A stretch of DNA of 64,000 nt, taken from Pseudodesulfovibrio sp. (GTDB lineage: Bacteria; Desulfobacterota; Desulfovibrionia; Desulfovibrionales; Desulfovibrionaceae). Within the stretch, counting starts at the first letter, position 1. The number at the start of each line of letters is the position of its first letter. The DNA lies in contig JADGEX010000002.1 of assembly GCA_016744135.1 (NCBI GenBank), positions 62,001 to 126,000 of the forward strand, in the 5' to 3' direction. The notes under the pieces are model-generated. The model was not told the DNA's origin and searched no databases. It saw nothing but the letters and a program-made list of their open reading frames with translations. This document shows positions 7,664 to 16,345 of this stretch, piece after piece. Made by a program: the position numbers and the translations under genes.

Positions 7664-8968
7664 TTATTGCATCAGCCTCGGCAAAAATGTGACGAGGCCG
7701 GGGAAGAGCATCAGAATCGCCACACATAACACATAAGCGGCAACGAAATAGGATACGCCCTTGAAGACGTCGGTCATGGGAACGTCTTTTGCCATGGATG
7801 CCACAATGAAGGTGTTGACACCGACGGGCGGGGTGATGGCTCCAAGTGTCGTGACAACGGTGATAAGCACACCGAACCAGAGTGGATCGTAACCCATGGC
7901 CGTGACTACCGGGAAGAAAATCGGGATGGTTACGAGAAGCAGGGCGAGTGCATCCATGACCATGCCACCAATGACGTAGATCAGACAGATGACTCCGATG
8001 ATGACGAGGGGCGGGATAGGCAATCCGGCCACCCAGCCTGCGGCTTCAAAGGGGAGGCGTGTGATAGCCAGAAACCGACCAAAGATGACTGCGCCGAGCA
8101 TGATGACCATGATCATGCAGGAAATTTTGAGTGAATCGTTCACGGCCAAGTGGAATTTTTTCCAGCTCATCTTGCCGGAAAGAACAGCAATGAGCAGTGC
8201 GAGTCCCGCACCGGCTGCACCGGCCTCGGTGGGCGTGAAGAATCCAAGAAATAAACCGCCCATAACTAGAAAAAAGAGTATGACCATTTCAATGGAGCCG
8301 GGCAGGGAACGGAGTTTTTCCGCGAATGTGGTTTTCGGTCCGGCCGGACCCCAATCCGGGTTTTTTTTGCAGAGATACCAAATGGTGGAGAGAAAAAGTA
8401 CTGTCAGCAGTACGCCGGGAACCATGCCGCCGACAAAGAGCTGGGCAATGGATTGGCTGGTCTGCAACCCGATGATGATCAGGACGACGGATGGCGGGAT
8501 TACAACGCCGAGTGTCGCGCCGGCAGCAACTACGCCGGTGGAGAGGATTGGGCTGTATTTGAACTTTTTCATCTCCGGCAAGGCCACGGTGGACATGGTG
8601 GCGGCGGTGGCCGAGTTGGACCCGCAGATGGCCGCGAATCCGGCACAGGCCAGAACCGTGGTCATGGCGATACCACCTCGGATTTCACCCATCCAGGCGT
8701 AAGCGGATTTGTATAGACGTTCGTTGACCCCGGAGTAGAAACAGATTTGCCCCATGAGGATGAAGAGTGGGATAACGGTCAGGCCGTACTTGGAAAAGAC
8801 ATTCCAGAGTTCGGTGCCGAGCATGCCGGTGGCCGCGTTCCAGTTCAGGACATAGGCGAATCCGCCGAATCCGATGATGCCCATGGCAAATCCCACCGGA
8901 ATACGGAGAAAAAAGATAGAGGCGAGCAGTATGAGGGTGCCGACGATTCCGGCTGTGATCGGATCCAT
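7664..8968 (-). CDS. dctM: TRAP transporter large permease subunit (DctM)
   Basis: The protein has 434 residues that are almost entirely hydrophobic, with about a dozen membrane helices. Family signatures include GSNSATAATMSTVALPEM in the substrate-binding region, IPPSVVLIIIGL and the C-terminal half repeat ITPPVGVNTFI. DctM is the sodium-coupled channel subunit of TRAP transporters, which take up organic acids using a periplasmic binding protein. Its start overlaps the dctQ stop by one base (TAATG). Substrate is not predictable from sequence. Confidence 0.93.
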   Translation of the reverse strand: MDPITAGIVGTLILLASIFFLRIPVGFAMGIIGFGGFAYVLNWNAATGMLGTELWNVFSKYGLTVIPLFILMGQICFYSGVNERLYKSAYAWMGEIRGGIAMTTVLACAGFAAICGSNSATAATMSTVALPEMKKFKYSPILSTGVVAAGATLGVVIPPSVVLIIIGLQTSQSIAQLFVGGMVPGVLLTVLFLSTIWYLCKKNPDWGPAGPKTTFAEKLRSLPGSIEMVILFFLVMGGLFLGFFTPTEAGAAGAGLALLIAVLSGKMSWKKFHLAVNDSLKISCMIMVIMLGAVIFGRFLAITRLPFEAAGWVAGLPIPPLVIIGVICLIYVIGGMVMDALALLLVTIPIFFPVVTAMGYDPLWFGVLITVVTTLGAITPPVGVNTFIVASMAKDVPMTDVFKGVSYFVAAYVLCVAILMLFPGLVTFLPRLMQ

Positions 8969-9456
8969 TACGCCACCTTCTCTGCGGTCAGGGTTTTGAG
9001 TGTATCAACGGCCAGAATGAATGCAAGGGCGAGACAGCCTGCCGAGGCCGCAAAGACGAATGGGTGGTAGACGATTTGAAGCGTCTCTGAGACTTCGTTG
9101 GTCTGCACGAGAAAATCGGCCCATTTCCATGTTTCGATTCCGGCCAGAGTGAAAAAGGCACAGGAACATGCGCTGGTCGCTGCGTCTGTCAGTCGTCGGA
9201 TGATTGCCGGGAACCGGGCAAGCAGAATTCCCACAGCTATGTGGGCTTTTTTACGCTGGGCAAAGGCCAGTGAAAAAGCGGCTACAACCGCGCCCATGAA
9301 GCCCATGAGTTCAAAGGTGCCCTGCAATGGTGCCCAAACTGCGCGCAATACCATGTTGGCACAGGCCAGAAGCATCATGGCCACAAGAAATATTCCGGCC
9401 AGAGCTGTAAGTATTTTGGCAATGAAGCCGCTGATGTAATCCAGAGTATCGATCAT
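8968..9456 (-). CDS. dctQ: TRAP transporter small permease subunit (DctQ)
   Basis: The start at 9456 gives 162 residues beginning MIDTLDYISGF. It is preferred over a longer in-frame start because the extra residues are not hydrophobic and would cross the terminator hairpin. Four membrane helices and the conserved FSLAFAQRKKAHIAV region fit DctQ, the small subunit that joins DctM in the TRAP permease. It is followed directly by dctM and preceded by a hairpin that separates it from dctP. Confidence 0.9.
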   Translation of the reverse strand: MIDTLDYISGFIAKILTALAGIFLVAMMLLACANMVLRAVWAPLQGTFELMGFMGAVVAAFSLAFAQRKKAHIAVGILLARFPAIIRRLTDAATSACSCAFFTLAGIETWKWADFLVQTNEVSETLQIVYHPFVFAASAGCLALAFILAVDTLKTLTAEKVA

Positions 9457-9465
9457 GTTGCTCTC

Positions 9466-9501
9466 AAAAAAAGCGCCCCCGCAATGAGTACGGAGGCGCT
9501 T
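9466..9501 (-). terminator. Intra-operon terminator/attenuator between dctP and dctQ
   Basis: On the minus strand a GC-rich stem (AAGCGCC paired with GGCGCTT, extended by CCG/CGG) is followed by seven T residues. It sits between the stop of dctP and the start of dctQ. It should lower expression of the membrane subunits relative to the binding protein. Confidence 0.85.
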
Positions 9502-9511
9502 GATTACCGTT

Positions 9512-10519
9512 TTATTGTGCTTCGTATTTCGCCTTGAGGGCGAGCATTTCTGCCAAGATAGCTTCCGCATCAAGTCCGGCCTCGACCGCGTCGGCCTTCC
9601 AGGCTGTGATAAGTGGTTCACCCTGTTTCTTGATTTCTACGTATTCGGTGTCAGTCAATTCAAAGACTTCCACCTGATATTTTTCCTTGGCCCAGGCAAG
9701 AGCCTGACTGGTGTAGTCATCCAAGTATTTTCCGGTCCACACAGCCTGTTCACGTCCCAGATCGTCGAGGACCTTCTTGGTCTCGACTGGTAAGGCGTCC
9801 CAACGGGCCTTGTTCATGATGATGGCGAAGGGATAAACTGGCAGGTTGGTGACGGTTTCATAGCGGCACTGCTCGGCAAAGTTCAGATCTTTCAACACGT
9901 CGTAGGAGGACACAAGTCCTTTTACGACACCTTTTTGCAGAGCTTCAGGAGTTTGGGACATGGGCATGCCCACACCCTGAGCTCCCAGGCCGCTCAGGAT
10001 TTTCAGAATGGAACCGGAAGCACGGAGTTCAAGCCCTTTGAGGTCTGACAACTGCTTGACGGCGACTTTGCTCATGACGTGAGACGGGGCCGAGGTAAAC
10101 ATGGTCAGGACTTTGACGTCCTTGAATTCCTTTGGCTGATATTTTTGGAACATGTCCCACATGACAAGGCTGGCCACCTCGGTGGAGGTGAAGGCTACAG
10201 GCAGGTTGACCACGGAGATGAGCGGAAACACTCCGGGATAGTATGCTGTAGAAATACAGCCTATGTCGGCCTGACCGGTCTGTACGCCTCTGAGCATGTT
10301 TTTTGCGCCCAGCAAAGTGGAACCGGGGAAAGTCTGGACAGCGATGTTGCCGTTGGTCCGTTTCTCGACTTCAGCCTTCCAATGTTCCATTTGGACACAC
10401 GGGAAGGTCGGGGCGGGCGGGAAGTTCGCATAAGTCAGGGTGGTCCCGGCCATGGCCGAAGCACCCATCAGACAGGCCAGTGCAATACTGGCCGCCATCA
10501 GGCTCATGATTTTTCGCAT
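9512..10519 (-). CDS. dctP: TRAP transporter substrate-binding protein (DctP)
   Basis: The start at 10519 gives 335 residues and is supported by a strong AGGAGAGAGA site just upstream. A signal peptide ends ASAMAG. The DctP fold follows, with typical motifs GNIAVQTFPGSTLLG, VQTGQADIG and a central arginine-containing segment (LKGLELRASGSI) where TRAP binding proteins contact the carboxylate of the ligand. It delivers its ligand to DctQM. The preceding FG-GAP-like gene is 53 nt upstream on the same strand and may share a transcript. Confidence 0.92.
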   Translation of the reverse strand: MRKIMSLMAASIALACLMGASAMAGTTLTYANFPPAPTFPCVQMEHWKAEVEKRTNGNIAVQTFPGSTLLGAKNMLRGVQTGQADIGCISTAYYPGVFPLISVVNLPVAFTSTEVASLVMWDMFQKYQPKEFKDVKVLTMFTSAPSHVMSKVAVKQLSDLKGLELRASGSILKILSGLGAQGVGMPMSQTPEALQKGVVKGLVSSYDVLKDLNFAEQCRYETVTNLPVYPFAIIMNKARWDALPVETKKVLDDLGREQAVWTGKYLDDYTSQALAWAKEKYQVEVFELTDTEYVEIKKQGEPLITAWKADAVEAGLDAEAILAEMLALKAKYEAQ

Positions 10520-10572
10520 CTCTCTCTCCTTGAAAATGCTTATGGTTCGAACGGCCCTCTCAAAGCCGTTGT

Positions 10573-12225
10573 CTACTGAAGGTTGAGGTCGTAGGCTACA
10601 ACCACAGATTTGCGGTTGCCGTAGCCTATACCTGCAAAGGTGTTGATGAGAACACACAACTGTTTGTTACCGTCGTTGTTCAGATCAGCCAGGGCGATGT
10701 CGGAAACCTGTCCTTTGATGCGACGGGTTTTCCAAGCGAGGTTCATACCAACTCCATCCCAGGCCAGCGAGTGAATTTCGCCTTGAGTGTAGTAGTGGTA
10801 ACTGGAAAAGACCTGAGCCGAAGCCGACAGATCCTTGTTGACCAGCAGTTCGTATTTTTTGGAAGTGAGCGGCGCTGTGATCATCCTGAAGGGGATGTTG
10901 TACGCCATGATTTGCTCTTCAGTGACGCCGGGGCCCATGCCGAGCATTTTGTCGGCTGTGGGAACAACCACGCCTGAACTGTTGAATGTTGCGTCAGATT
11001 CGTTGAGTCGTTCCATCGTTTGACTGAAGGTCACGAGCTTATTTTTGTTGCTGAGGATGACGTAGTTGTAGCCGAGTTCCTGAGGCAGATAGGTCATGTT
11101 GTAGACAGTGCCAAAGGGCGGAGCTTGAATTCTTTGCCCCAGTGAAATGGAATCGCCTTTGATAAAGGCTTCACGAATGTGTTTGTCGAACAGATAGCGC
11201 TGTCCTTTTTTCTGCGCGACCAGAATAGGCATGTAGGTCGGCGGGATTCTCAGGATGCCCAGGAATTTGCTGTATTTTTTAACGATGTATTTGAATTTGC
11301 CGCCCTCAAAGGAAAGAACGCTTGAACGAGGCTGCCCGTTCGGGGCTTTAATACCATATTGGGATTCAAACTGGTAGCCGCCAATGATGAATTCGGGCAT
11401 GCCGTCTTTGTTCAAGTCGGCTATTTCCATACGAATACTCATGACGTTGGACGGCAATTCAAAGGTGGATAAATGTTGTAATTTGCCTTCCTTGAAACGG
11501 TAGGCAGAGATGGCAGATTTTTGGAGAATGAAAACTTCATTCTGTCCGTCGGCATCACCGTCAGCCACGTACATTCCATAGGAGGAGTAGCGCATGGTCT
11601 GGCTTCTCCATCGTCCGGCGGTTTCAGCTCCGCCTTCATAGCGGAATTGAGGGTTTAGATTGTCTTGTTTGTATGTGCCATCGGCGGGGATGAACGCGGA
11701 AGACATGGGAGAGGCAGGTTTGTCAGCATCGATTTCTTTTTTCGCTGCTTTTTCTGCGGTTCCATAGCCCGGGCGGTTAAAAACATCGCCTTGAATAACC
11801 TTGCTCTGGTCGTCCAGCCATGAAGTGATTTCATCCAATCCCATCTCACCTTTTTTCATCCAGGCTTTTCCGTCTTCACTTACCACTTCCATCTTGATGT
11901 GGGCTTTTTTCCCGAGGATGGAAATATCACCGAATACGAGATGGTCGATTTCAAGTCCTCGGAGTGCGTTGAGTGCGTTCGCCTTGTTGGAAGGCGTTGT
12001 CAGTGAAGATGTATCTTTGGTGGTCGGTTCGACTTGTCCCAACCATTCCAAGTCACTTTCCAGGCTCGCCTGGAGTGCTTTGGGGAAATATGAGTATTTT
12101 TGTGGACCGTTGTATGTGAACGGCACGACCGCGAAACTTTTAGCTCCTGAGGCAAGGGCGGGGAGCGCCATGAGTAGGGTCGCCATCAGGGCGATACAAG
12201 CGGTAATAAAACGTCGATGAGTCAT
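10573..12225 (-). CDS. Exported FG-GAP/VCBS-like repeat protein
   Basis: The protein has 550 residues with a signal peptide (ALPALASG). Residues 30-150 are an N-terminal domain with TolB-like character (FAVVPFTYNGP...). The remainder contains calcium-binding-type FG-GAP/VCBS elements such as DGDADGQNEVFI, DLNKDGMPEFIIGG and DLNNDGNKQLCVLI, which point to a beta-propeller. No enzyme active site is seen. It starts from a divergent region shared with the rRNA methyltransferase gene and precedes the TRAP genes on the same strand. A periplasmic binding or scaffold role is possible but unproven. Confidence 0.75.
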   Translation of the reverse strand: MTHRRFITACIALMATLLMALPALASGAKSFAVVPFTYNGPQKYSYFPKALQASLESDLEWLGQVEPTTKDTSSLTTPSNKANALNALRGLEIDHLVFGDISILGKKAHIKMEVVSEDGKAWMKKGEMGLDEITSWLDDQSKVIQGDVFNRPGYGTAEKAAKKEIDADKPASPMSSAFIPADGTYKQDNLNPQFRYEGGAETAGRWRSQTMRYSSYGMYVADGDADGQNEVFILQKSAISAYRFKEGKLQHLSTFELPSNVMSIRMEIADLNKDGMPEFIIGGYQFESQYGIKAPNGQPRSSVLSFEGGKFKYIVKKYSKFLGILRIPPTYMPILVAQKKGQRYLFDKHIREAFIKGDSISLGQRIQAPPFGTVYNMTYLPQELGYNYVILSNKNKLVTFSQTMERLNESDATFNSSGVVVPTADKMLGMGPGVTEEQIMAYNIPFRMITAPLTSKKYELLVNKDLSASAQVFSSYHYYTQGEIHSLAWDGVGMNLAWKTRRIKGQVSDIALADLNNDGNKQLCVLINTFAGIGYGNRKSVVVAYDLNLQ

Positions 12226-12432
12226 ATATTCCTCCGAGAGATGGGTGATATTCGATAAGAGTGTCGTTTTTTTGGATGCCGCACTCTATAGTACGGCAGG
12301 ACCTTGTACCAGTTTCCGTCTCGGTATGCAAAGCTCAAGGTGCTTGATAGGTCGGATGGAAGCCGCTATTGGTCCATGTGAGAAGCAGGTCCGTTCGCAT
12401 GGATGATCTGTATAACCGACCCGGGAGTCTGT

Positions 12433-13716
12433 ATGACGCAATTTGGACGAACATTCCGCCTCGTGTGCGATGACACGGCTATTCCGCTTGTGGAGAGCCT
12501 GCTTGTCGCTCAAGGTTTTTCTTTTGAACCAGAGCCGTTCTATTTCGGCGCTCGTAAGCTGACGCATGAACCGTTCCCCCTTGGTGAAAGTTTGGCGTCC
12601 CGTTTTGGGCTCATATATATTCAAGACCGATCATCAATGCTTCCGCCTTTGACACTCGATCCGCCTGTAGGGGCTAGTGTTTTGGATATGTGCTCAGCCC
12701 CTGGAAGCAAAACAAGCTTGCTATCCAGACTCGTTGGACCGCATGGGTTCGTTTTTGCGTCTGAGCCTTCGGCTGACAGGTTGGGGACACTGAGGGCTAA
12801 TCTTCGTCGTACAGGATCGATCAATGCGGTTACGGCCAAGACCATGGCTCAGGATCTGCCATTCTCGGAGCAGTCTTGGGAATATATTCAGCTTGATCCC
12901 CCGTGTAGCGGTTGGGGAACAGCGGAAAAGAATCCCAAAGTCATGGACGTCTGGTCCGGGTCCAAGACGGCCCCGTTGATAGCTTTGCAAAAGACGCTCC
13001 TGGAAAAAGCGGCAGGCTTACTCAAGCCCGGTGGTACGGTTCTGTATTCGACCTGTACTACTAATATAGAAGAAAACGAGGAGCAGGTGGCTTGGGCACT
13101 GGAGACGCTGGATCTTGAATTGGAACCGCTTGCCGAGCCTGAAGGGTTTGTTTTTGGTGCGCCTCTTCTGGATGGGATGGATGGCGTGTTGCGTGTATCC
13201 GAGGCTTCTGCGGGGCAGGGATTCTTTTTGGCGCGATTCCGTAAAAAAGCATCAGTCAGTGCAATGGATGGTTCTCGTGTGCAAAAAAGAGAGCTGCCGG
13301 GAAACAAATTGCGACTTTCCCGGATGATAGGTGGTGAGCATTTGCATTTGGAAAATCTTCCTGCTGGAGAGGTGTTCAATTTTGGTGGTAAAGCCTTCTT
13401 TTTGCCGGAACAGGCTTTGGAAATGATTCCTGGATCTATACGTTGGCAAGGTTTTCCTTTGGGCAAGGTGGCAGGTAAAGGCGATAGATTGAAATTTTTA
13501 CCCGGCGGTCTGGCCAGAATTTTGCTGCCGTCAAGCCCGAAGCAGGCCCAACTTGATGTCTTGGATGTGGATGATATCGCTGTTCTGGAGCAACTTTTTA
13601 CAGGTCAAAGTGTCCGCTTTGCTTCCGGGAAAGGACCAGTGGGCCTTTATTACCGGGGGCTCCCGCTGGGTTGGCTGTCACGAAAGGGAAGTCGCCTGTT
13701 GTGGGCAATCAAATAA
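12433..13716 (+). CDS. RsmF/RsmB-family 16S rRNA m5C methyltransferase
   Basis: The start at 12433 (MTQFGRTF) is chosen because GGGAG lies 5 nt upstream; the protein has 427 residues. The Nol1/Nop2/Sun methyltransferase core covers about residues 60-280: SAM-binding motif LDMCSAPGSKTSLL, catalytic-site motif LDPPCSGWGT and the second conserved cysteine in YSTCTTNIEENE. The C-terminal part (residues 300-427) resembles the RNA-binding tail of RsmF. These enzymes make 5-methylcytosine in 16S rRNA. The site cannot be determined here. Confidence 0.88.
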   Translation: MTQFGRTFRLVCDDTAIPLVESLLVAQGFSFEPEPFYFGARKLTHEPFPLGESLASRFGLIYIQDRSSMLPPLTLDPPVGASVLDMCSAPGSKTSLLSRLVGPHGFVFASEPSADRLGTLRANLRRTGSINAVTAKTMAQDLPFSEQSWEYIQLDPPCSGWGTAEKNPKVMDVWSGSKTAPLIALQKTLLEKAAGLLKPGGTVLYSTCTTNIEENEEQVAWALETLDLELEPLAEPEGFVFGAPLLDGMDGVLRVSEASAGQGFFLARFRKKASVSAMDGSRVQKRELPGNKLRLSRMIGGEHLHLENLPAGEVFNFGGKAFFLPEQALEMIPGSIRWQGFPLGKVAGKGDRLKFLPGGLARILLPSSPKQAQLDVLDVDDIAVLEQLFTGQSVRFASGKGPVGLYYRGLPLGWLSRKGSRLLWAIK

Positions 13717-13765
13717 CTGATATATTCCAATCGTTTGCGAAGTTGAAATTTTTTGAAAAAACCCG

Positions 13766-13885
13766 TTGACAAACAGGCGGCGGATGGGCAGTATCCCTTT
13801 CGCTGAACGCGGATGAGGAGTTCCGGCAACGCAGCTAACCATTTTGAAAAATGTGGTTGACAAGCGAAACAAGCCAAGATAAACA
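13766..13885 (+). promoter_or_regulatory. Tandem sigma-70-like promoters upstream of the tRNA genes
   Basis: Two TTGACA boxes occur at 13766-13771 and 13857-13862, each preceded by a TTTTGAAAAA stretch resembling an UP element. The second has TAAACA 17 nt downstream (13880-13885), which would start transcription just before tRNA-Val at 13898. The first has a poorer -10 (TATCCC) at 20-nt spacing. Confidence 0.55.
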
Positions 13886-13897
13886 CTCCATTCCTGC

Positions 13898-13973
13898 GGG
13901 CGCTTAGCTCAGCTGGGAGAGCATCGCCCTTACAAGGCGAGGGTCACAGGTTCGAGCCCTGTAGCGCCCACCA
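13898..13973 (+). tRNA. tRNA-Val (anticodon TAC)
   Basis: The 76-nt cloverleaf has acceptor GGGCGCT paired with AGCGCCC, then discriminator A and encoded CCA. The anticodon loop is CTTACAA between TCGCC and GGCGA, giving anticodon TAC (reads GUA-type valine codons). The T-arm holds GGTTCGAGCC. It lies 43 nt before tRNA-Asp and is probably co-transcribed with it. Confidence 0.96.
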
Positions 13974-14016
13974 ATTTGACATAGAGGGAATGCTTAACGC
14001 CCTTTATATATAGTGC

Positions 14017-14098
<82 letters not shown>

Positions 14099-14102
14099 GA
14101 TC

Positions 14103-14139
14103 AAGGATTCTAAGAGTTTACTCCTAGAATCCTTTTTCT
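14103..14139 (+). terminator. Terminator after tRNA-Asp (element-borne)
   Basis: The stem GGATTCTA(A)GAG / CTC(C)TAGAATCC with a TTTA loop is followed by a T-rich run. It lies just inside the island and replaces the terminator now found beyond the second repeat (20805-20840). Confidence 0.8.
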
Positions 14140-14160
14140 TTTTCCTCTGTTAAAATAGCC

Positions 14161-14181
14161 GGGACGTAAAAGGGACGTAAA
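14161..14181 (+). repeat. Paired GGGACGTAAA repeats (probable integrase arm sites, left)
   Basis: Two direct copies of GGGACGTAAA occupy 14161-14170 and 14172-14181, 11-bp spaced, between the tRNA and the integrase stop. The same pair appears at 20645-20666 near the other end. Arm-type sites bound by the N-terminal domain of tyrosine integrases have this layout. Confidence 0.65.
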
Positions 14182-14195
14182 TGTCCAGATTGGTC

Positions 14196-15200
14196 TCATG
14201 CTGTTTTTACCTCCAATACTTTGAGGTGGCCCCTCACTGAATCCAAGCCGCGTACATATCGCTCGGTGATTCTCAGGTTCTTATGTCTGAGTGTGTCCCG
14301 GATTGCGACCATGGGTACGTCATGTTTGGCGAGTATTGAGGCTGTTAGCCCTCGGATGCCATGGCAACCAAACCGTTTCACCTCTGCTTTGTCGCATAAG
14401 GCTTGGGGGAATCCCCGGTTCTCTGTGTATGGCTTTCCTTTGTGTTGACCTTTGGGCTGAATGAACACCCACTCATTAACCGCCGCTTTGTGGTGATCTC
14501 TGAGAGTGTCGGTCAATTCCTCGGTCATAGGTATCCAGTCGGATTCCAGCGAACCGCCTTTCCTCTTTCTTGTCTTGAGGCAGATTCTTTGATTGATGAA
14601 ATCCACGTCCTCCCATTGGAGTCTGTATATTTCACCGCGTCTGCCTGCTGTGTGGAGGAAGGTCAGGAGCATTATTTTGTCTTGGCCCTCGGCAACGCCA
14701 AGAACCTTTCTAAAATCGCCTTCTGATGGAACGTAGTGGCCTTTCTCATCGGCAGGGAATTTGTCTACCAGTTCAAAAGGGTTTGGCTTGGGCATGTCGA
14801 GATAACGGATTCCCCAGTTCCAAGCGGCAACAAGGTTCTTTCGATCTCTGTTGACCGCGTTGCCTGTCCTCTTGTCGAACTCCTTTTGTAGAAATTCAAG
14901 GGCAAGGCGGGGTGTCATCTTATCTGCCTTTGCTGATGGTTTGGTGAAGTGGAAAAAACGCCGGAAGGCCCCGCGTTTTTCACTGTACACTTTAGGTGAG
15001 AATCTTGTTGAGTAGTCTAAATATTGTTCGGCCCATTTAAGTAAGGATGGAGTGGCGGTCAGGTCTCCCGCACTGTGCATTTCTGCTTCCCATGTCTTCG
15101 CATCCTTCTTGGTGTCGAATATCTTTTCCTTGCGTCGTCCGTTTATCATTACCGAACCGACCCAACGCTTCTCCCCGTTCTTTGTCTTTCTGTAGGGCAT
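14196..15200 (-). CDS. int: Tyrosine recombinase (phage-type integrase)
   Basis: The protein has 334 residues. An arm-binding N-terminus covers residues 1-50, a SAM-like core-binding domain residues 50-140 and a catalytic domain residues 155-325. The catalytic set is complete: Arg187 in TAGRRGE, His280 and Arg283 in CHGIRG, His306 in LRHKNL and Tyr315 in ITERYVRG. It integrates and, with an excisionase, excises the island at tRNA-Asp. The start at 15200 has GAGGG 6 nt upstream and lies inside the upstream excisionase-like gene. Confidence 0.93.
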   Translation of the reverse strand: MPYRKTKNGEKRWVGSVMINGRRKEKIFDTKKDAKTWEAEMHSAGDLTATPSLLKWAEQYLDYSTRFSPKVYSEKRGAFRRFFHFTKPSAKADKMTPRLALEFLQKEFDKRTGNAVNRDRKNLVAAWNWGIRYLDMPKPNPFELVDKFPADEKGHYVPSEGDFRKVLGVAEGQDKIMLLTFLHTAGRRGEIYRLQWEDVDFINQRICLKTRKRKGGSLESDWIPMTEELTDTLRDHHKAAVNEWVFIQPKGQHKGKPYTENRGFPQALCDKAEVKRFGCHGIRGLTASILAKHDVPMVAIRDTLRHKNLRITERYVRGLDSVRGHLKVLEVKTA

Positions 15201-15372
15201 ATGTTTCCCTCACTGCTTCGCAAGTCAATTTTTCAAAGAACAGGATACGGCGGCCAATGCGCACTCCACCGTACCTGTGGGGATAGCGTGTCACTGTGCT
15301 TTCTTCAACCTCGAAGATGTTTGCTATGGTTTTAGATGAGAGTTTGGTTCCTAGGTCGTGAATTTGTTCCAT
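15037..15372 (-). CDS. Excisionase-like helix-turn-helix protein overlapping int
   Basis: Residues 10-60 show an excisionase/MerR-type winged helix: SSKTIANIFEVEESTVTRY then GGVRIGRRILFFEKL. A GGAG site lies 7 nt before the ATG. The frame continues 164 nt into the integrase gene; the residues encoded there (from about 58) look like a shadow of the integrase frame, so the functional part is probably the first 60 residues. Its position immediately before int fits a directionality factor coupled to it by translation. The alternative is a transcriptional regulator of int. Confidence 0.65.
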   Translation of the reverse strand: MEQIHDLGTKLSSKTIANIFEVEESTVTRYPHRYGGVRIGRRILFFEKLTCEAVRETYALQKDKERGEALGRFGNDKRTTQGKDIRHQEGCEDMGSRNAQCGRPDRHSILT

Positions 15373-15390
15373 ATAGTCTCCAATAGAAAA

Positions 15391-15416
15391 GACCGCCTCC
15401 CCATGGGGAAGCGGTC
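15391..15416 (-). terminator. Terminator after rnhA
   Basis: An almost perfect GC-rich palindrome (GACCGCTTCCCC / GGGGAGGCGGTC on the minus strand) is followed by TTTTC. It separates the RNase HI remnant from the excisionase-integrase pair. Confidence 0.8.
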
Positions 15417-15443
15417 CTTTTGGCGTTTGGTGCTGTGCCTACG

Positions 15444-15937
15444 TTAAGCGTGAATGATTGTCGGGCCAGAGTCTTCTATGTAGTTGCCTGAGGTCGCAGC
15501 GCGGTTGGCAAGCCTATCAACTCGCTCGTTCATTGCGTTGCCGTTATGCCCCTTTACCCAGACCCACTCTATGTCATGCTGATCTATTGCTGATCTATTG
15601 CTGATAGGAGCTCATTCCAGAGGTCGGTGTTTTTTACTCGCTTTTTGGCTGAGCTCTTCCATCCGTTCGCCTCCCACTTGGTGAGCCACCCTTTATTAAA
15701 TGCGTCACAGATGTATGTGGAGTCAGAGTGGAGAACTATTTTTGCTGGCCTCTTGACCTTCAACAAGGCAGCGATCACGGCTCTTAACTCCATACGATTG
15801 TTGGTTGTGTTTTTGTACCCCTGTGAGATTTCGACTTTGTGGTTATCTTTCATGAGGATAGCTCCAAGTCCTCCTTTGTTGTTCGTGTGCTGGTTTCCTT
15901 TGCAAGAGCCGTCCGTGTAGATGTGAATTTTAGTCAT
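15444..15937 (-). pseudogene. rnhA: Ribonuclease HI, frameshifted by an 11-bp tandem duplication
   Basis: The start at 15937 (MTKIHIYTDGSC) has a good AAGGAG site. The first 118 residues contain three of the four catalytic acidic residues (Asp in IYTDGSCKGN, Glu in NRMELRAV, Asp in LHSDSTYI). A duplicated 11-bp unit then puts a stop at 15584. Removing one copy restores the frame: the continuation reads [12 protein letters not shown] then [12 protein letters not shown], the classic RNase HI C-terminus with the last Asp and the catalytic-loop His, ending at 15444. The restored protein would be 160 residues, the normal size. As written, the enzyme should be inactive or weak. Reversion by loss of one repeat unit is possible. 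Confidence 0.88.
15579..15600. repeat. 11-bp tandem duplication inside rnhA
   Basis: Two exact head-to-tail copies of CTGATCTATTG (15579-15589, 15590-15600) are followed by a partial third (CTGAT). One copy gives an intact RNase HI frame; two give a premature stop. Confidence 0.92.
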
Positions 15938-16345
15938 AGAATACTCCTTCGGTTGAGGTTGTAGGGCGTAGTTGCATATAAGAAACCCCTCCATGATGCA
16001 TCACAGAGGGGGGAAAGAGGGTATGGGGGACTATGTATACCTACAAAGGGTTGGACACCCTCTTGCAAGTACATGTTGATTTTATCTAGTCCGCAGGAGT
16101 GGTAGGGGGGGAACACATGTACTAGTCCATAGGGGTAACCTGTAGTATTTCCCAGACACTTTTGCTGGCTTGTCTGATGGTAACCACGTCAAATGGTCTT
16201 ATCTTCGGGAGGGCGTCCTATTTCAATAAGTGCTAGTTTTGATTGAGCTATTCTTTAAGTGGTTGTTTTTCAAGGTTTTTCTCTAGCATACTGTTTTTTA
16301 TTGGTTTTTATATTGTTGGCTAGATTTAAATCTCACCAGAGTTGG
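15938..16345. other. Non-coding stretch inside the island
   Basis: No convincing gene. It contains a hairpin with CCCCTC and GAGGGG arms near 15986-16011 and an 8-bp inverted repeat AAGAGGGT / ACCCTCTT (16015-16022, 16057-16064). These may be terminators or recombination sites for the nearby serine recombinase. The segment near 16240-16330 is A/T-rich. Confidence 0.5.

Noticed and set aside
15934-16116. 60-residue open frame upstream of rnhA
   Set aside because: It is low-complexity and overlaps the rnhA start region and hairpins without any recognisable motif.
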